From contig QYRS01000012.1 of NCBI GenBank assembly GCA_006503535.1, positions 1,302,001-1,366,000 of the forward strand: DNA of 64,000 bases, given 5' to 3'. Source of the stretch: Arthrinium phaeospermum. Its lineage: Eukaryota; Ascomycota; Sordariomycetes; Amphisphaeriales; Apiosporaceae. Of the stretch, positions 11,033 to 21,500 are shown piece by piece; positions within the stretch are counted from its first letter, which is position 1, and each line of letters begins with the position of its first letter. Below the pieces are notes generated by a model. That model searched no databases. It saw only the letters and a program-made list of their open reading frames with translations, and was not told the DNA's origin. Made by a program: the position numbers and the translations under genes.

Positions 11033-12477
11033 TCAGAATGATAAAAGCGTTTTCTCAGTAAACTCCGTCGGCCTGCCAAATGTGACCTGAGCACGCCTCG
11101 CGACCTATCGACTCTCGGTGTAAGCATTTACTCTCTTTTCTTTTTTGGGAGGGAACAGGATGTCTCAAAAGAGAATAATGGGAATTCCTCGAGTAAATGG
11201 TTCCTCTTTCCCTTGTGAGATACTGGGATAACGTGGAATAAATACCAGGGTAGGAAGGAATAAACACCGAAAGTCGCTTACCAAGTCCATGACGATGGTA
11301 AACAGGGTCTCGGTCTTGACCTGCGGCAGGTTCTGCCGCCGGTTGATCGAGGCCGGGTAGCCCTGCTGATCCTTGAACACCTCGAACAGCGACTCCGTGC
11401 TCGGCAACGCCGCCCCCTTTTCCTTCGTCTCCGGGCCTCCTCCGCCGGCCGCGATACCGGCCGTGAGCTCCTTGACCCGCGCCAGCCGCGGCCTCGAGTC
11501 GGCCAACCACGTCGTATCCTCGACTCCCCCCTCCTTCTCGTCCTCGTCGTCGCGGAGCAGCAGCAGGTGGTTCGTGTGGTGCACCCGCCCCGCGCCGTCC
11601 ATGCCCAGCTCCCGGACCCACCGGCTCGTGCACTCCAGCCCGGCGCCGCCCGTCGCGGCGTCCGCGACGAGGATGTGCCCGCAACCCGCTAGTCCGGCTT
11701 CGCGCAGGGCCCGCGCGGCGTCGAAGCGGAGGCGGCTCTCGAGCGCCCGTCGCAGGGCGAGGTGGATGGGGAGTTTAGACCGGTCGACGCCGCGGCAGCG
11801 GAGGGCGTTGAGGCAGACGCCGACGCCGAGGGAGTTGAGGCCGGTTTTGGCGAGGAGGCCGGCTTCGGTTACGGTGGCGATGTTGGGGAGGGGTTGGGTG
11901 TCTGGTGACGGAGATGATGTGTTGTCGATGTGCAGGATTACGAGGTTGGCGCGCTGGGCGGGCATCCAGTCCCAGTTTTGGGCTAGGTAGGAGAAGGGGG
12001 TCGTTGAAGGAGGGTCCGTCTGGTCGACGGCGGCGGCGAACCAGCTCAGGCTGGTGCAGCCGTCGCTCTCTGGCATCGCGCCGAGCCCCGTGGCAGAGGA
12101 ATCAGAGGCGTCGTCGGTGAAGAGGCCAAAGGTGATCTCGGTGCGCACGTTGAGGGCCAGGACGTCGAGGAAGTCGACGCCGCTACCCTCAGCGATGCCG
12201 CGGATCTCGTCGAGGTGCCGCGGCGCGAGGCGCGTGAGGGGCGTCACGTAGCGCTCCGCCTCGGCCCGGACGGCGGGCCAGTCGAGGCCGCACGTCTCCT
12301 GGAACTGCTGCCGGTAGAAGGCGAGGGAGCCCAGGACCTGGGCGCGGGCTTGTTGGCCGTGGGCTAGGCCGATCTTGGTTTCTCTTGTTAGCTGAACTGC
12401 CAAGGCGGAGGTACCGTCGGGGTGTGTGTTGTCCTACGTACCTCATGAGGGGTTCCGGAGCAATGGATTTCGAGCAT
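11033..12477 (-). CDS. Penicillin acyltransferase (IAT)-like Ntn hydrolase, peptidase family C45
   Basis: Three exons on the minus strand, 12477-12442, 12373-11282 and 11104-11033 (introns 68 and 177 nt, both phase 0); 399 residues. Family signatures: MLEIHCSGTPHEIGLAHG at the start, DGCTSLSW with the nucleophile and autocleavage site at Gly117-Cys118, GQNWD-like LAQNWDWM, TEAGLLAKTGLNSLGVGVCL, and HHTNHLLL. In Penicillium the homologue swaps the penicillin side chain and matures by self-cleavage just before its cysteine; homologues in fungi without penicillin genes are common and of unknown role. No IPN synthase or peptide synthetase is in this window. The C-terminus reads TEKTLLSF, with no peroxisomal SKL/ARL signal. 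The last exon is small, and its splice is the least certain part. Confidence 0.85.
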
Positions 12478-13583
12478 CTTGTCGCTATTCTTTTAGCCAC
12501 CCCTGTGAATTGGAAATATGAAAGCTTATGGTGAAAGATAGTTTGAAGACCTCTGCGTTTCTCGAAGAGAGAAAACTTGGCGTTGAGTGGCTATCCGCAG
12601 GTTTGGAGATAGGAGATGTGCATGGTATCACGCAATGCTCCGAACCCCGCCCGTTCTCCGCATCACGACCAGCAGCAGCATCGCAAACAGATACCAAGTC
12701 TTGGCAATCTGCTGTCAATCTGTGTATGATGTAGTCGTGGCCCAAGACAAGAGCACAACTTTTGCCGATGGCAGATTATGACAATTCAAGTAAAGACAAG
12801 TCGAACCTTGCCTCTGCTGTCAATCTGTCAATCTGCGACAATATCCAAGTTTATGATCTTAGCTTCGAAAATTGTTGATAATGGAATGGTCTAGATGCTC
12901 ATCTGGGCTGGATGTGACAAATGATAGGATCCGTTACTGGCTGCCGGGGCTATGGCTTACTTCAGTTCACTTCGACCTCTGATCTCTCAAACACAGACTT
13001 GGTGCGTTTGCTTCAATGACTTGCTACCTATACGACTACGGGGGGCCGAGGCCCATTTCATCCGAAGATGGGAGGAACTGCCCGTGTTTCGAAACGGTTC
13101 AGGCCACTGACGGAAAGTCTAATCCAACTTCACTTGAACCCCATATCTACGCCCGCCCGAGTGCTGGAACAAACTCTTTCCAATCCCCTGAACCTTCAGG
13201 CTTCATCCACACGGCTTTTCAAGATCTTATCAACGGTATCTGAATGAATCTTGGGACTGTCCGCTATGGTAGTTTCAGAAGATGAGCTGTCGCAGCGTGA
13301 ACCGACTTGGACTTCAACTTTCTTTCTGTGCCGCAGCGTTTCAGAAGGACGCCTCGCAGGTCGCAAGATAGAGACAGTTATCGTGTCTTCAGCGACTGGT
13401 GTGTTGTCAAACTCTTTAGGTATAAAAGAGTCCCTCGCCATGCCTTGACACCGTTCCTGGAAGGTCACCTCTTACATGCCGTTCTTATGATGATACAAGT
13501 TCAAAAGAATATTATTGCCCAACAGAGACTCAAGTCTTGTATTAAGCGACTTTTGGAAGTTGTGCACAGTCAATAAGGAAACA
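12478..13583. other. Intergenic region, divergent promoter
   Basis: About 1.1 kb between the acyltransferase-like gene (-) and the polyproline gene (+). Frames of 60-90 codons occur on both strands (for example 13196-13468 minus) but show no family features. A clear TATA box lies at 13421. Confidence 0.45.
13421..13427 (+). promoter_or_regulatory. Candidate TATA box of the polyproline protein gene
   Basis: TATAAAA in the context TTAGGTATAAAAGAGT, about 155 bp before ATG 13584. It is the cleanest TATA element I noticed in the window. Its use is inferred from position only. Confidence 0.4.
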
Positions 13584-14213
13584 ATGAAGAACCTTCTACT
13601 TGTTGCTGTGCTCTCTCTTCTCTCTTGCTGCCAAGCAATAGCCTTACAAAATGGCAACAGGGCAGCAAGCAACCATGACGCCGAACCCCAGCTTCCATCA
13701 ACCGGATCAACAACGCCAATGAGGCAGGCGGTTTCCCGGCAGGTGAATCCTGGACCTCCAGCACCACCACCACCACCACCTGCAGGGCCTCCGCCGCCAC
13801 CGCCGCCGCCACAGGGTGGACCACCACCACCCCCTCCTCCTCCTCCGCCACCACCACCACCACCACCGGCAGGAGGTCAAGCCCTACCGGCAGCCCAATA
13901 CCCCCAGTCCCCCCAGTCCCCCCAGCCCCCTCAGTTATCCCCTCAATCCCCTCAGCTATCCCCAGGTACGGTGTTTCTACCCAACTCGGCGCTCGCCAGC
14001 GTGATGGCCAACGATGGGCTCAACGCTGCCTATTGTCCCTGTTCAAACGATGTATCCCGAAGCGGTACCAGCATCCTGAGTTACACTTACCCTTCGGACA
14101 CCACCCTGGTAGCGTTCGCGTCCTTGGTTGGGGCTTGGCTGGGCACCGTGACGGCTGGGGTGGTCTTGGGCTTGCGGTTGCGGCAGAAGGAAACGGAAAA
14201 GGTTGTTTACTGA
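13584..14213 (+). CDS. Secreted/membrane protein with long polyproline tract
   Basis: One exon, 209 residues from ATG 13584 (the upstream in-frame ATG at 13515 would mask the signal peptide). Residues 1-19 form a signal peptide (KNLLLVAVLSLLSCCQA). A Pro-rich block (about residues 55-100) is broken only by Ala, Gly and Gln, followed by PQSPQSPQPPQLSPQSPQ repeats. A short Cys pair (YCPCS) precedes a C-terminal hydrophobic helix (about residues 173-196, LVAFASLVGAWLGTVTAGVV) and a charged tail RLRQKETEKVVY. This predicts a type I membrane protein with an extended Pro-rich ectodomain facing the wall. I do not recognise a family. The CCN-repeat DNA behind the Pro run is likely to vary in length between strains. 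Confidence 0.65.
   Translation: MKNLLLVAVLSLLSCCQAIALQNGNRAASNHDAEPQLPSTGSTTPMRQAVSRQVNPGPPAPPPPPPAGPPPPPPPPQGGPPPPPPPPPPPPPPPPAGGQALPAAQYPQSPQSPQPPQLSPQSPQLSPGTVFLPNSALASVMANDGLNAAYCPCSNDVSRSGTSILSYTYPSDTTLVAFASLVGAWLGTVTAGVVLGLRLRQKETEKVVY
13749..13880 (+). repeat. CCN trinucleotide-rich polyproline coding repeat
   Basis: Runs of CCA, CCT and CCG codons encode about 35 prolines in three blocks separated by AG, QGG and AGG. The mix of synonymous codons argues for an old or selected tract rather than a fresh slippage expansion. Confidence 0.7.
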
Positions 14214-14878
14214 GCTGTCTTGGGGGGAGGGGGGAGATATGAGGGAATTCGCATTGAGTGACACTCTTTATCTGTGGCATTCCTGCGTCACGTCAGCGCC
14301 TACCATGCTTCCTCTCAAACTCATGCGTAGCTTTAATGTATAATTAGCAGGAGTCCAACTATTCTGAGTTGAGTCAATAAAGGTGGTCGCCGTTTCCTTT
14401 CCAATACTTGAGGCTTGTGTTCGAACTTGGATTGCTACATACATAACTTAGGTACGCTGAAAGGTGTCCTGCTTTGGGTGGGAGGCATTGGTGTATGCAA
14501 TGCCCTTCTTTACCCTTCGAGCATTGACTTGCGCAAGTTCCTTATCATTGATTGGGTGTTTGGGTGATATAGTTAACATAGAACAATCTTTTTAGAATAG
14601 TTGAGTTAGCAAATTTGATTTATGAAGATAATTGATCCGTTTGTGAATTAATTGCGTAAAGTATGTAAAGTGTTGCTTGCCGGTGAGTCAGCCCGTACAG
14701 AAGTGATATCAAGTGGCTGGCTCCCTCAACCTGTTTGGTGGCCACCTCTTGTAGACACAGCACTTTCACTTATTTCGTCCATAAAAGCAACGTCTGCCCG
14801 AGGACAGCTCACAAACCAACCATACCCGTCACATCTACTTCCTCTACCACCTTCAACTTTCACGCATCTCCAGAAGCA
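14214..14878. other. Intergenic region
   Basis: 3' flank of the polyproline gene and promoter of the Kelch-like gene. The part from 14540 to 14660 is AT-rich by eye. No gene is seen. Confidence 0.45.
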
Positions 14879-15856
14879 ATGACGCTGGAAGCTGAAGACA
14901 CCCAGGGCAATGCCCCCAATGGCAAGGACTCGACCACTTCTTCGGATTCATCTGATGTTGGACCTTTCTACATGATTGGCGAGATGCCAAGCTCGATCGT
15001 CACGACACCAGACCTCAAGCCTCTGAAGAACCTGACCGAGAAGGAGTACACGTCCGGCCGCGCTCCCCGTTTCGGAAACGCCAACCCTGAGATCATGGAC
15101 GTGCCTTTCTGGTCTGCCATGATGGCCGCGCAGCTCGATCCGTATAGCGCATACGAGGTCCTCCAGAAGTCTAAAAAGCTTCCCCACTACAACAACACGG
15201 ACGACTTCTTGAAGCCGGTCACGCGCAGCAACAACAAGAAGTCCGATCCCCGCCGGGCCACCTGGACCTTCGCGGCGCGCATTGGCCGGACCACGACCGA
15301 GCTCCCCGACGGCCGCCTGGTCTTGATCGGCGGCGAGCACGAGGACCACTACGACCCGGACTTCCACATCTACAACGACGTGTGCGTGTACGACAAGAAC
15401 AGCGGCAGCAGCACATCATCATCGTCCTCTTCTTCGGAAGGCGGTGGCGGCGGCAAAAGTCCCTTTGTGCTTTACGGCTACCCGCGGACCGTGTTCCCGC
15501 CTACCGACTTCCACACCGCGACGCTGGTCAAGGGCACTCCTAATATCTACATCATCGGCTGCATGGGCCACGGCTACCAGCAACGTTCGGGCGAGACGCC
15601 TGTCTACCGCCTCGACACGCGAGACTTCTCCATGCATGCGGTGAAGACGTCGGGAGAGAAGCCGGGCTGGATCAGCAGCCACGACGCCTGCCTCTCGGAG
15701 GACGGAACGGCGATCCGGGTCTGGGGGGAGAGGAATCATGAGTATGACGAGGCCTCGGTCTACGTGAAGGATGGCCAGAAGCGAGGAAAGATTGTCGACT
15801 TTGAGGGGGAGTACCTGCTGCATTTGGAGACGGGACGATGGACCAAGCTGTCCTAG
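14879..15856 (+). CDS. Kelch-like beta-propeller protein of unknown function
   Basis: One exon, 325 residues from ATG 14879; the open frame extends upstream to 14735, but the added residues look like leader. The body reads like propeller blades: TWTFAARIGRTTTELPDGRL then VLIGGEHEDHYDPDF, and DFHTATLVKGTPNIYIIGCMG followed by TPVYRLDTRDFSM. These are the 'test-the-feature, print-the-value' strand pairs of Kelch or galactose-oxidase-type proteins, but fewer than six complete blades are present. A Ser/Gly run (SSSSSSSEGGGGG, about residues 178-195) sits in a loop between blades. There is no signal peptide, so a cytosolic protein is likely. No catalytic residues are identified. It is convergent with the HET gene. 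Confidence 0.7.
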   Translation: MTLEAEDTQGNAPNGKDSTTSSDSSDVGPFYMIGEMPSSIVTTPDLKPLKNLTEKEYTSGRAPRFGNANPEIMDVPFWSAMMAAQLDPYSAYEVLQKSKKLPHYNNTDDFLKPVTRSNNKKSDPRRATWTFAARIGRTTTELPDGRLVLIGGEHEDHYDPDFHIYNDVCVYDKNSGSSTSSSSSSSEGGGGGKSPFVLYGYPRTVFPPTDFHTATLVKGTPNIYIIGCMGHGYQQRSGETPVYRLDTRDFSMHAVKTSGEKPGWISSHDACLSEDGTAIRVWGERNHEYDEASVYVKDGQKRGKIVDFEGEYLLHLETGRWTKLS

Positions 15857-15882
15857 AGGAATTACTTCGCGCTCGATTTTGT

Positions 15883-15975
15883 GGTTGGTAGCTAGACCAA
15901 GATAAAGGACCAAACTGTCATAGAGCAGTTCTTCCACACAAGCATGTGGGTTGGTAGCTAGACCAAGATAAAGGA
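15883..15975. repeat. 27-bp direct repeat at the two convergent 3' ends
   Basis: Identical 27-bp copies at 15883-15909 and 15949-15975 (GGTTGGTAGCTAGACC then AAGATAAAGGA). The second copy contains the stop codon and last five codons of the HET-domain gene on the minus strand; the first lies after the stop of the Kelch-like gene. The flanks are not similar. Confidence 0.85.
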
Positions 15976-18082
15976 GCGTATCTCCTCGCTAGACTGAAAT
16001 GACTCGGACATCTTCTCATGAACATAGCATTCCCCTACCAACGTGAACGCCTCGCCTCGGGGTCGTAGAGCCATCGGCATGGTGGCGCCTCGTAGATAGC
16101 AAACCACGTCGCCCGGTTGCGCCCACTCCAGGCAGAGGCCGACGTTACCCAATTTGGAAGTCCGGAACATGGCCCGCCCAAACTTGATCTTGTCCGCGAG
16201 CGCCATGTGCTCGGCGGTAATGTGGGCGACGAAATGGCCACGGTTGGAAAGGGTCGTTGTTTGCGTTGTGAAATCTGAGAGATCGATCATAGCCGGTGAT
16301 TGCATTGGATCGGAAGGCGTTCCTGATCGCGTTTGACGAGGGGGTGCTGGTGGTTGCACTAAATAGGACGATGTTGATGATTGCATCTGTCGTTGCATCG
16401 GATGACAGTTGGATGATGGTCGTTGCATAGGATGCGTATCTTCTCTTCTGATGATGTCCGGCGGAGGCTTCTCCATGAAGTAGTGCCAGGCCGGGGCGCC
16501 GGGTCGGAGATCCTTGGTGTCCACGGACAGGCCGGCCGTCTGCACGTCCAGATACCTTTGAATCACCCACTGGCTTGTCCACTGTAGACCTGGCGGATTG
16601 GTCGCCCAGTCAACCATTCCCTTCATTACTGGGGTCATGGCCCGTACATCTCCCGTTGGCATATCGTGGCTCCTGGCAGGCAACGGGGTTGTCATGAAAT
16701 CATGCACGTCCTCCAAGAACGCATGGAGATTGGGACCCAATGAACGGAGCGTCTGGCCCGGTCTGTACTTATCCGCTAGCCATATGTCCGTACGAACCTC
16801 TTCGATCGTATCAAAGGATATGCCGTATACTTTGAGCGTACGTAGGTCCATTTGCAAGTCGAGGATCTGGTCGCTTGAAGACCATCTAGGGCTGTTGTAG
16901 ATGGGCTTTCGCCCTGGCTTTGTTTCCCCCAGGATTCTGATCGTGGCTGGTTCGCGCCAGTCGGGGACCCAGGATGGCAGGGAGCTGGACATGGGCCTCC
17001 GTTGAACGTGGCACAGCATACCGAGGGTCACGGACTCGTGCATGATCAGTTTAGCAGTGTAGCAGTATAGTAGCTCGACGTCGATAGTGTAGTCAGGAGT
17101 GATGTTGGTCATCGGATCTCGCTCATCGCGTCTGTGCGAGAGGCCGAGAAAGGCATATACTTTATCACGCGGGTCGGTGGCGCTTAGATGCCTCGTACTC
17201 GGCAGCAGCTTTTCAAGACCGCCTGACCAGCCCTGGGATGGTTGAAAGGCTTCCAGTAGAAGAACCATGGTATTGGCATTATAAAAACCGATCTCAGTTG
17301 CTGCTGGGTCTGTTACGTTTGGAGTCAGCAGTCTTGTACCAGGAAATTTCATCCTCAATGCTCAGTAAACGGCCCCTGAAATCCCTTGAAGGAAGCAAGA
17401 GACCCAAAGGATGCCTACCGCGCTGTTCTCGTAGGAAATAGCATGTCATTCGTATAGTCTCCCAATTGACTTCATGGCTCCCACAGCGCAAAGTCAGCTT
17501 TCTTGCGCAGGTTGCTTCCTGAACGACCCACGACCTCGTAAACCACGAGCTGCTCAGGAGGTGGACAATCTCGACGCGCACATGCCGGTCAAGAAGTGGC
17601 TTTCTAACGCTTGACTTGGTAGCTTGCTCGTTGAGCAGATCTCTCTCGTACTCTTCAATCGACCGCATAGTCTCCCAAGCTTGCCGTGTTAGCGGCCGAG
17701 CCGGGCCGAGCCAAACAATCACCCCGGCTGCTGTCGAGTAGATGTTCCTCATCAGGGTGACCTGGTACGACCGCTCCTGGACATCGTCCTGGTTGATGCA
17801 GATCGCGTCGATCCACACGAATCTCACCGTTGCGGCCAGCTTGAGCTCCTGGAGGGCGGCGAAGACATTCGAGGTCACCGCCAAGTCGGCCCCGTCACAC
17901 TGTATCGTGTGGTCTCGAACACCCGTACCCCAGACGTAGGATATCGCCTCGAACTCGGGCGCAGCCGACACGGGATAGGCCCTGAGCACGATGCGAATAT
18001 CCGAACGTGATTCGGCTGGCTGGAGTCGGATGATACGGATAGTCTCCTGGCTAGACAGGCGTTGGTAGGTGTAGCGTGTCAT
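15958..18082 (-). CDS. HET-domain protein (heterokaryon incompatibility family)
   Basis: Two exons on the minus strand, 18082-17419 and 17309-15958, joined in phase 1 across a 109-nt GTAGGC...GTAACAG intron; 671 residues. The HET domain fills roughly residues 45-200, with its usual landmarks: FEAISYVWG, VFAALQEL, VRFVWIDAICINQDD, QVTLMRNIYSTAAGVIVWLG and SSWFTRSWVVQEA. The C-terminal half has the family's later blocks (STRHLSATDPRDKVYAFLGL, LPSWVPDW, and FTLVGECYVH near the end). HET domains trigger cell death after fusion of unlike hyphae in other fungi; whether this copy does so is unknown. A Gln/Ser/Pro-rich insert with HPMQR-type repeats interrupts the C-terminal half. The last codons lie in the 27-bp repeat shared with the neighbouring 3' flank. 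Confidence 0.9.
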
Positions 18083-18590
18083 CCTGGGGTTCAGGCATGG
18101 GATTTGGGGAGTCTCGACAAATGAGACGTTTGTGGGCCGAGGCGCTACTATATCGATGGCTTTGCGGTGAGATTATAGATTGTGTATGGAAGGAAAACAT
18201 CTGGCCTCCAAAGCTGCATGAAGGTGGAGTATATGCACTAGACAGTGAGACTCGGGCACGTGATGGCATGTTGTACAGGCATTGTAGTGATGAACTTGGT
18301 AGGAGTTCTGGTGATCTCCGAATCTGTTTCCAGGCTAATCTAGCTTGAAGCGATGGAAGGTTCCAAATAACAGACAAAATAGATAGGACGGCTCTTGTAG
18401 TCTTTGGTCAGCGCCAAGACTGCTCTTTGAGTGAAGTACAATGCCTTTCTGACTATACTATGCCCCATGTTACTATTTCTATTGAAGTGCCAACCTACTT
18501 TATAAGTTCTTCCGGGGTATATTCACAACCATTCTCTCCATTGGATTACCTGCGAGTGCTTTAAACCCTTGATATACGAGCCCATATCCT
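18083..18590. other. Intergenic region
   Basis: About 500 bp between two minus-strand genes: promoter of the HET gene and 3' flank of the sulfotransferase-like gene. No gene or clear element is seen. Confidence 0.45.
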
Positions 18591-19589
18591 TCACACACAA
18601 CAAAGCATATACACCACTAAAGCCAACAAACCCACGACCCCGATGGCCATGGCCATATTCCGATCAGCCCTCCGGTTAAACGACGCATACAGCTCCTCGA
18701 CCCTCACTCGGAACTCCTCGGACGAGTTCCCATTAGGAAACGGCTCATCCGGCACCGGCCTGCCCAGGAAGCGGCACAGGGGCTCCCAGCCGTCCTCGAC
18801 GCTCCACTCCAGCAGGTCGCGCCCGGCCTCACGCACGCTGCCGCGCACCATGGCGCAGTGCTCCTCAAGGACCCAGCGCCCCGTGTGCTCGAAGTCGCCG
18901 CCGCGGCAGAAGGCCGGCCACAGGCGGCGCAGCAGGTTCTCCTCGACCCAGAACAGCTCGACGCAGAAGAAGCTGCGCGCCCACATCCGCCAGTCCCTTT
19001 TGAGGTGGAGTACTGTGCGCTGGACGCTGCGGCGCCAGGCGTCCCGGTCCCGCCGCACGTTGAGGATCACTTGGGCGGCCGGGTAGGCGCGGATGAGGTC
19101 GTGGGCGAAGACGGCGGCGTCGAGGTCGGTGATGGCGGCGCAGTGGCCGATGACGGGGTCGAAGTCCTCGGCGGTCAGAACGGGGGCGGACGGGGGTTTG
19201 CTGGTGTTGTTGTCATCCCGGGTTGGGACGGTTCCGCTGCGGCCGCGCCACTTCTTCTGGTAGAGTTTCCACCAGGCCTTGTCGTCTGCGGGGTTCAGGG
19301 CGATGTCGTAGCCGTGGTATACATGCTGGTAGCCCAGTTTGACAAGCGCTGCGCGCAGGGAGTCTGTGCCTGATCTCGGGGGTCCGACGGCCAATACTTG
19401 CATGGGGACTGTTCGGACCTTCTGGGGTGCCTCTAAGGGGTATGCAATCTCCTTGAGGCCATCGGCCAGATTTTGTAACGTATGGTAATACATCTGGTCG
19501 ATTCCCAGGGAAAGTTGGCTCAGCTGGGACAAGTTCTGGCGATTTGCTAAGGATGTGAATACAGGCTCCAAGAGATATTTGGCTGTCAA
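18591..19589 (-). CDS. P-loop sulfotransferase-like membrane protein
   Basis: One main exon, 332 residues from 19589. The real start may be 19493 (MYYHTLQNLADG), or an extra exon MLCWFATSCLT (near 19638-19606) could splice to it in phase 0. VLAVGPPRSGTDSLRAAL is the P-loop-like PAPS-binding motif of the sulfotransferase fold. GYQHVYHGYD and VILNVRRDRDAWRRSV (the 3'-phosphate-binding Arg region) match the large fungal family often labelled sulfotransferase or P-loop NTPase. The last 21 residues (AMAIGVVGLLALVVYMLCC) form a C-terminal membrane anchor. The substrate is unknown, and many members have no proven activity. Confidence 0.8.
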   Translation of the reverse strand: MTAKYLLEPVFTSLANRQNLSQLSQLSLGIDQMYYHTLQNLADGLKEIAYPLEAPQKVRTVPMQVLAVGPPRSGTDSLRAALVKLGYQHVYHGYDIALNPADDKAWWKLYQKKWRGRSGTVPTRDDNNTSKPPSAPVLTAEDFDPVIGHCAAITDLDAAVFAHDLIRAYPAAQVILNVRRDRDAWRRSVQRTVLHLKRDWRMWARSFFCVELFWVEENLLRRLWPAFCRGGDFEHTGRWVLEEHCAMVRGSVREAGRDLLEWSVEDGWEPLCRFLGRPVPDEPFPNGNSSEEFRVRVEELYASFNRRADRNMAMAIGVVGLLALVVYMLCCV

Positions 19590-21500
19590 AGCCCCTATTA
19601 CTCACGGTGAGGCACGACGTTGCAAACCAGCACAACATGATCTGGATTATTTACTTCCGAACTCATTTTCGCACATAAAACATATGAATTGCAAATAAAG
19701 TAGCCCATTTGCCCATAGATCGTAGAATAGCAACTTTGTGTTGCATGGTATATCAAAAGGGGGTGGGCGCATTACGCAAACTGTCTTCGAAAGACACAGG
19801 TCCCGTCAAATAAGAACGTTCTGTAACCTTCTGTAACCCAAGGAGTCAAGTTTCCTCACACATAATTGCGATCTTTATTTTCCTCTCCCTTCTATGGTCA
19901 TGGGTAAGCGGCAAAAACCTCAACTGGTATTTGGTGTGGTTGAAAGGAGCCAGGTACTTGATACTCACTTGGTCGGTCTCAGCATACAATCAAGGGTTGA
20001 AACGCCTGAATTTGTGCCTTCAAGTACTAGTGCATATGCCATCGTTTTGAAAAGATGACATACGCAGAATAGGCCGTTCAATTTTGAAAAAGGGACACGA
20101 GCTTTAACTCATTTTTCTTGGCACTTGTACGAAAGATCAACCACAATAACTCATTCGCTCCCCTTGGGATGAGCAATTTCATCTTCTTACATCCGATGCC
20201 TTCGATAAAGAGGAAGACACTACTCAACACGGTTCTATAATGGGTGGCTTGAATTTCCGTGTCGGAAAGACTTCGCCACATGTTGGACTACACCAACCCC
20301 ATCAACAATGATATCGTGAAAGACTTCTAGAGCACTTGACAAGACTATATGAACTTCCTGGGCTGGCCATTAATCACATTATTAGGTTTCGCTGACCTGG
20401 ATAGACAACCCGCTCAACGAACCATGGCATCGCCAAACCTTGAATACCCCCTCTCTCACGGTACATCAGCCCCATCCTGGGTATATGGATCAAAGTAACA
20501 ACTCTCTACCTTGACCGGGCCGGTGTAGCCTAGCGGTAGTACTCTTATTCTTTCTTTCTTTCTGTCTTTGTGTTCTGATTCATATTATACTTAAAGGCAA
20601 GAGGGTTCGACTCCCTCTGCGGTCACTTTTTCAATCCCCTCTGGGGGAACGATATTTTTTTTCTATTTCCTTTCTTTCCTTTTATTTTCTTTTTCAGTAT
20701 CCTTTCCCCTTCTAGTATCCTTACCACCACAGCATGAACATATAGGTCAAGACTTTCTTATTACTGCCCCTTCAAACGAAATATGGACAATCTCAAAATT
20801 GAGAACCCTGTACAAGACAGAAAACACACCGTTCAATACATTTGCTTTTTGAAGTCATCTCGCGGACAGGTGTTTGTTTACCTATGCTTAGTTTGAAGTT
20901 AAGCGACAATATATTGTAGAATCCTGCTGCCCCAGTCTCAGTCACAGGGGTTGTTGGCTAGCTGCGGCAAGGGCGGGGGTTGACCTTTTGGGCACACATT
21001 ATTCACACCGCCACTGGTAGGAATGATATGCATGTTACTCCATTCTCGTAAGCAGACAGCTCCGCGCCCACTGACTGCTGCGCCCACCAGTTCGATCCCG
21101 CGATCGCCATCGCATGATCGCAAATAATTCGATTGGCTCATCTTGCTACGGTGGTTCTGGCGCTTGATCAACCGAATTAGCTGATGGATGCATGCCAAAC
21201 TCCATACTCCAACATCTCCATCCCACCACTTTCTCTCATCTCGCCGCTACGGGGCTTTGTTTGGCTAGCCTTAAGCTGCGGCTTGCCTGTCGTGTCAGGG
21301 CATGTCATGGACGACCGACTCTGCTATTACCCTTCCCTGGCCAGATCTGCACCCCTTTCGGCGCGCGGGAGGCGTGGTGCCCGCTGCTTAATAGTCCATA
21401 CGAGTTCTCCTACCTATGTCAGCGAGGGGTTAGCCTCGGCTTTCAAAGGCTGCCGGTTAGGCGAGCAAAGCAAGCAGCTTCTCCGGCGTGCCAGCACCAA
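19590..21500. other. Gene-poor, AT-richer intergenic region
   Basis: About 1.9 kb with no credible protein gene. By eye it is richer in A/T than the flanking genes. It contains the tRNA-like element at 20519-20625 and a T/C-rich tract (about 20640-20720). Frames at 20078-20281 and 20938-21198 on the minus strand have no supporting features. Confidence 0.45.
20519..20625 (+). tRNA. tRNA-like gene with long pyrimidine-rich insert (possible tRNA pseudogene)
   Basis: The RNA polymerase III signals are complete: A box TAGCCTAGCGG (20526-20536), B box GGTTCGACTCC (20604-20614) and a TTTTT terminator (20627-20631). The T arm folds perfectly (GAGGG, loop TTCGACT, CCCTC). Between the boxes is an insert rich in TTTC repeats where the anticodon arm should be, as if a long intron were present. 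I could not find a good anticodon stem, and the acceptor stem (GCCGGTG with TGCGGTC) has two mismatches and two wobbles in seven pairs. So it is either an intron-bearing tRNA I cannot decode or a decayed copy. The amino acid is not assigned. Confidence 0.4.
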
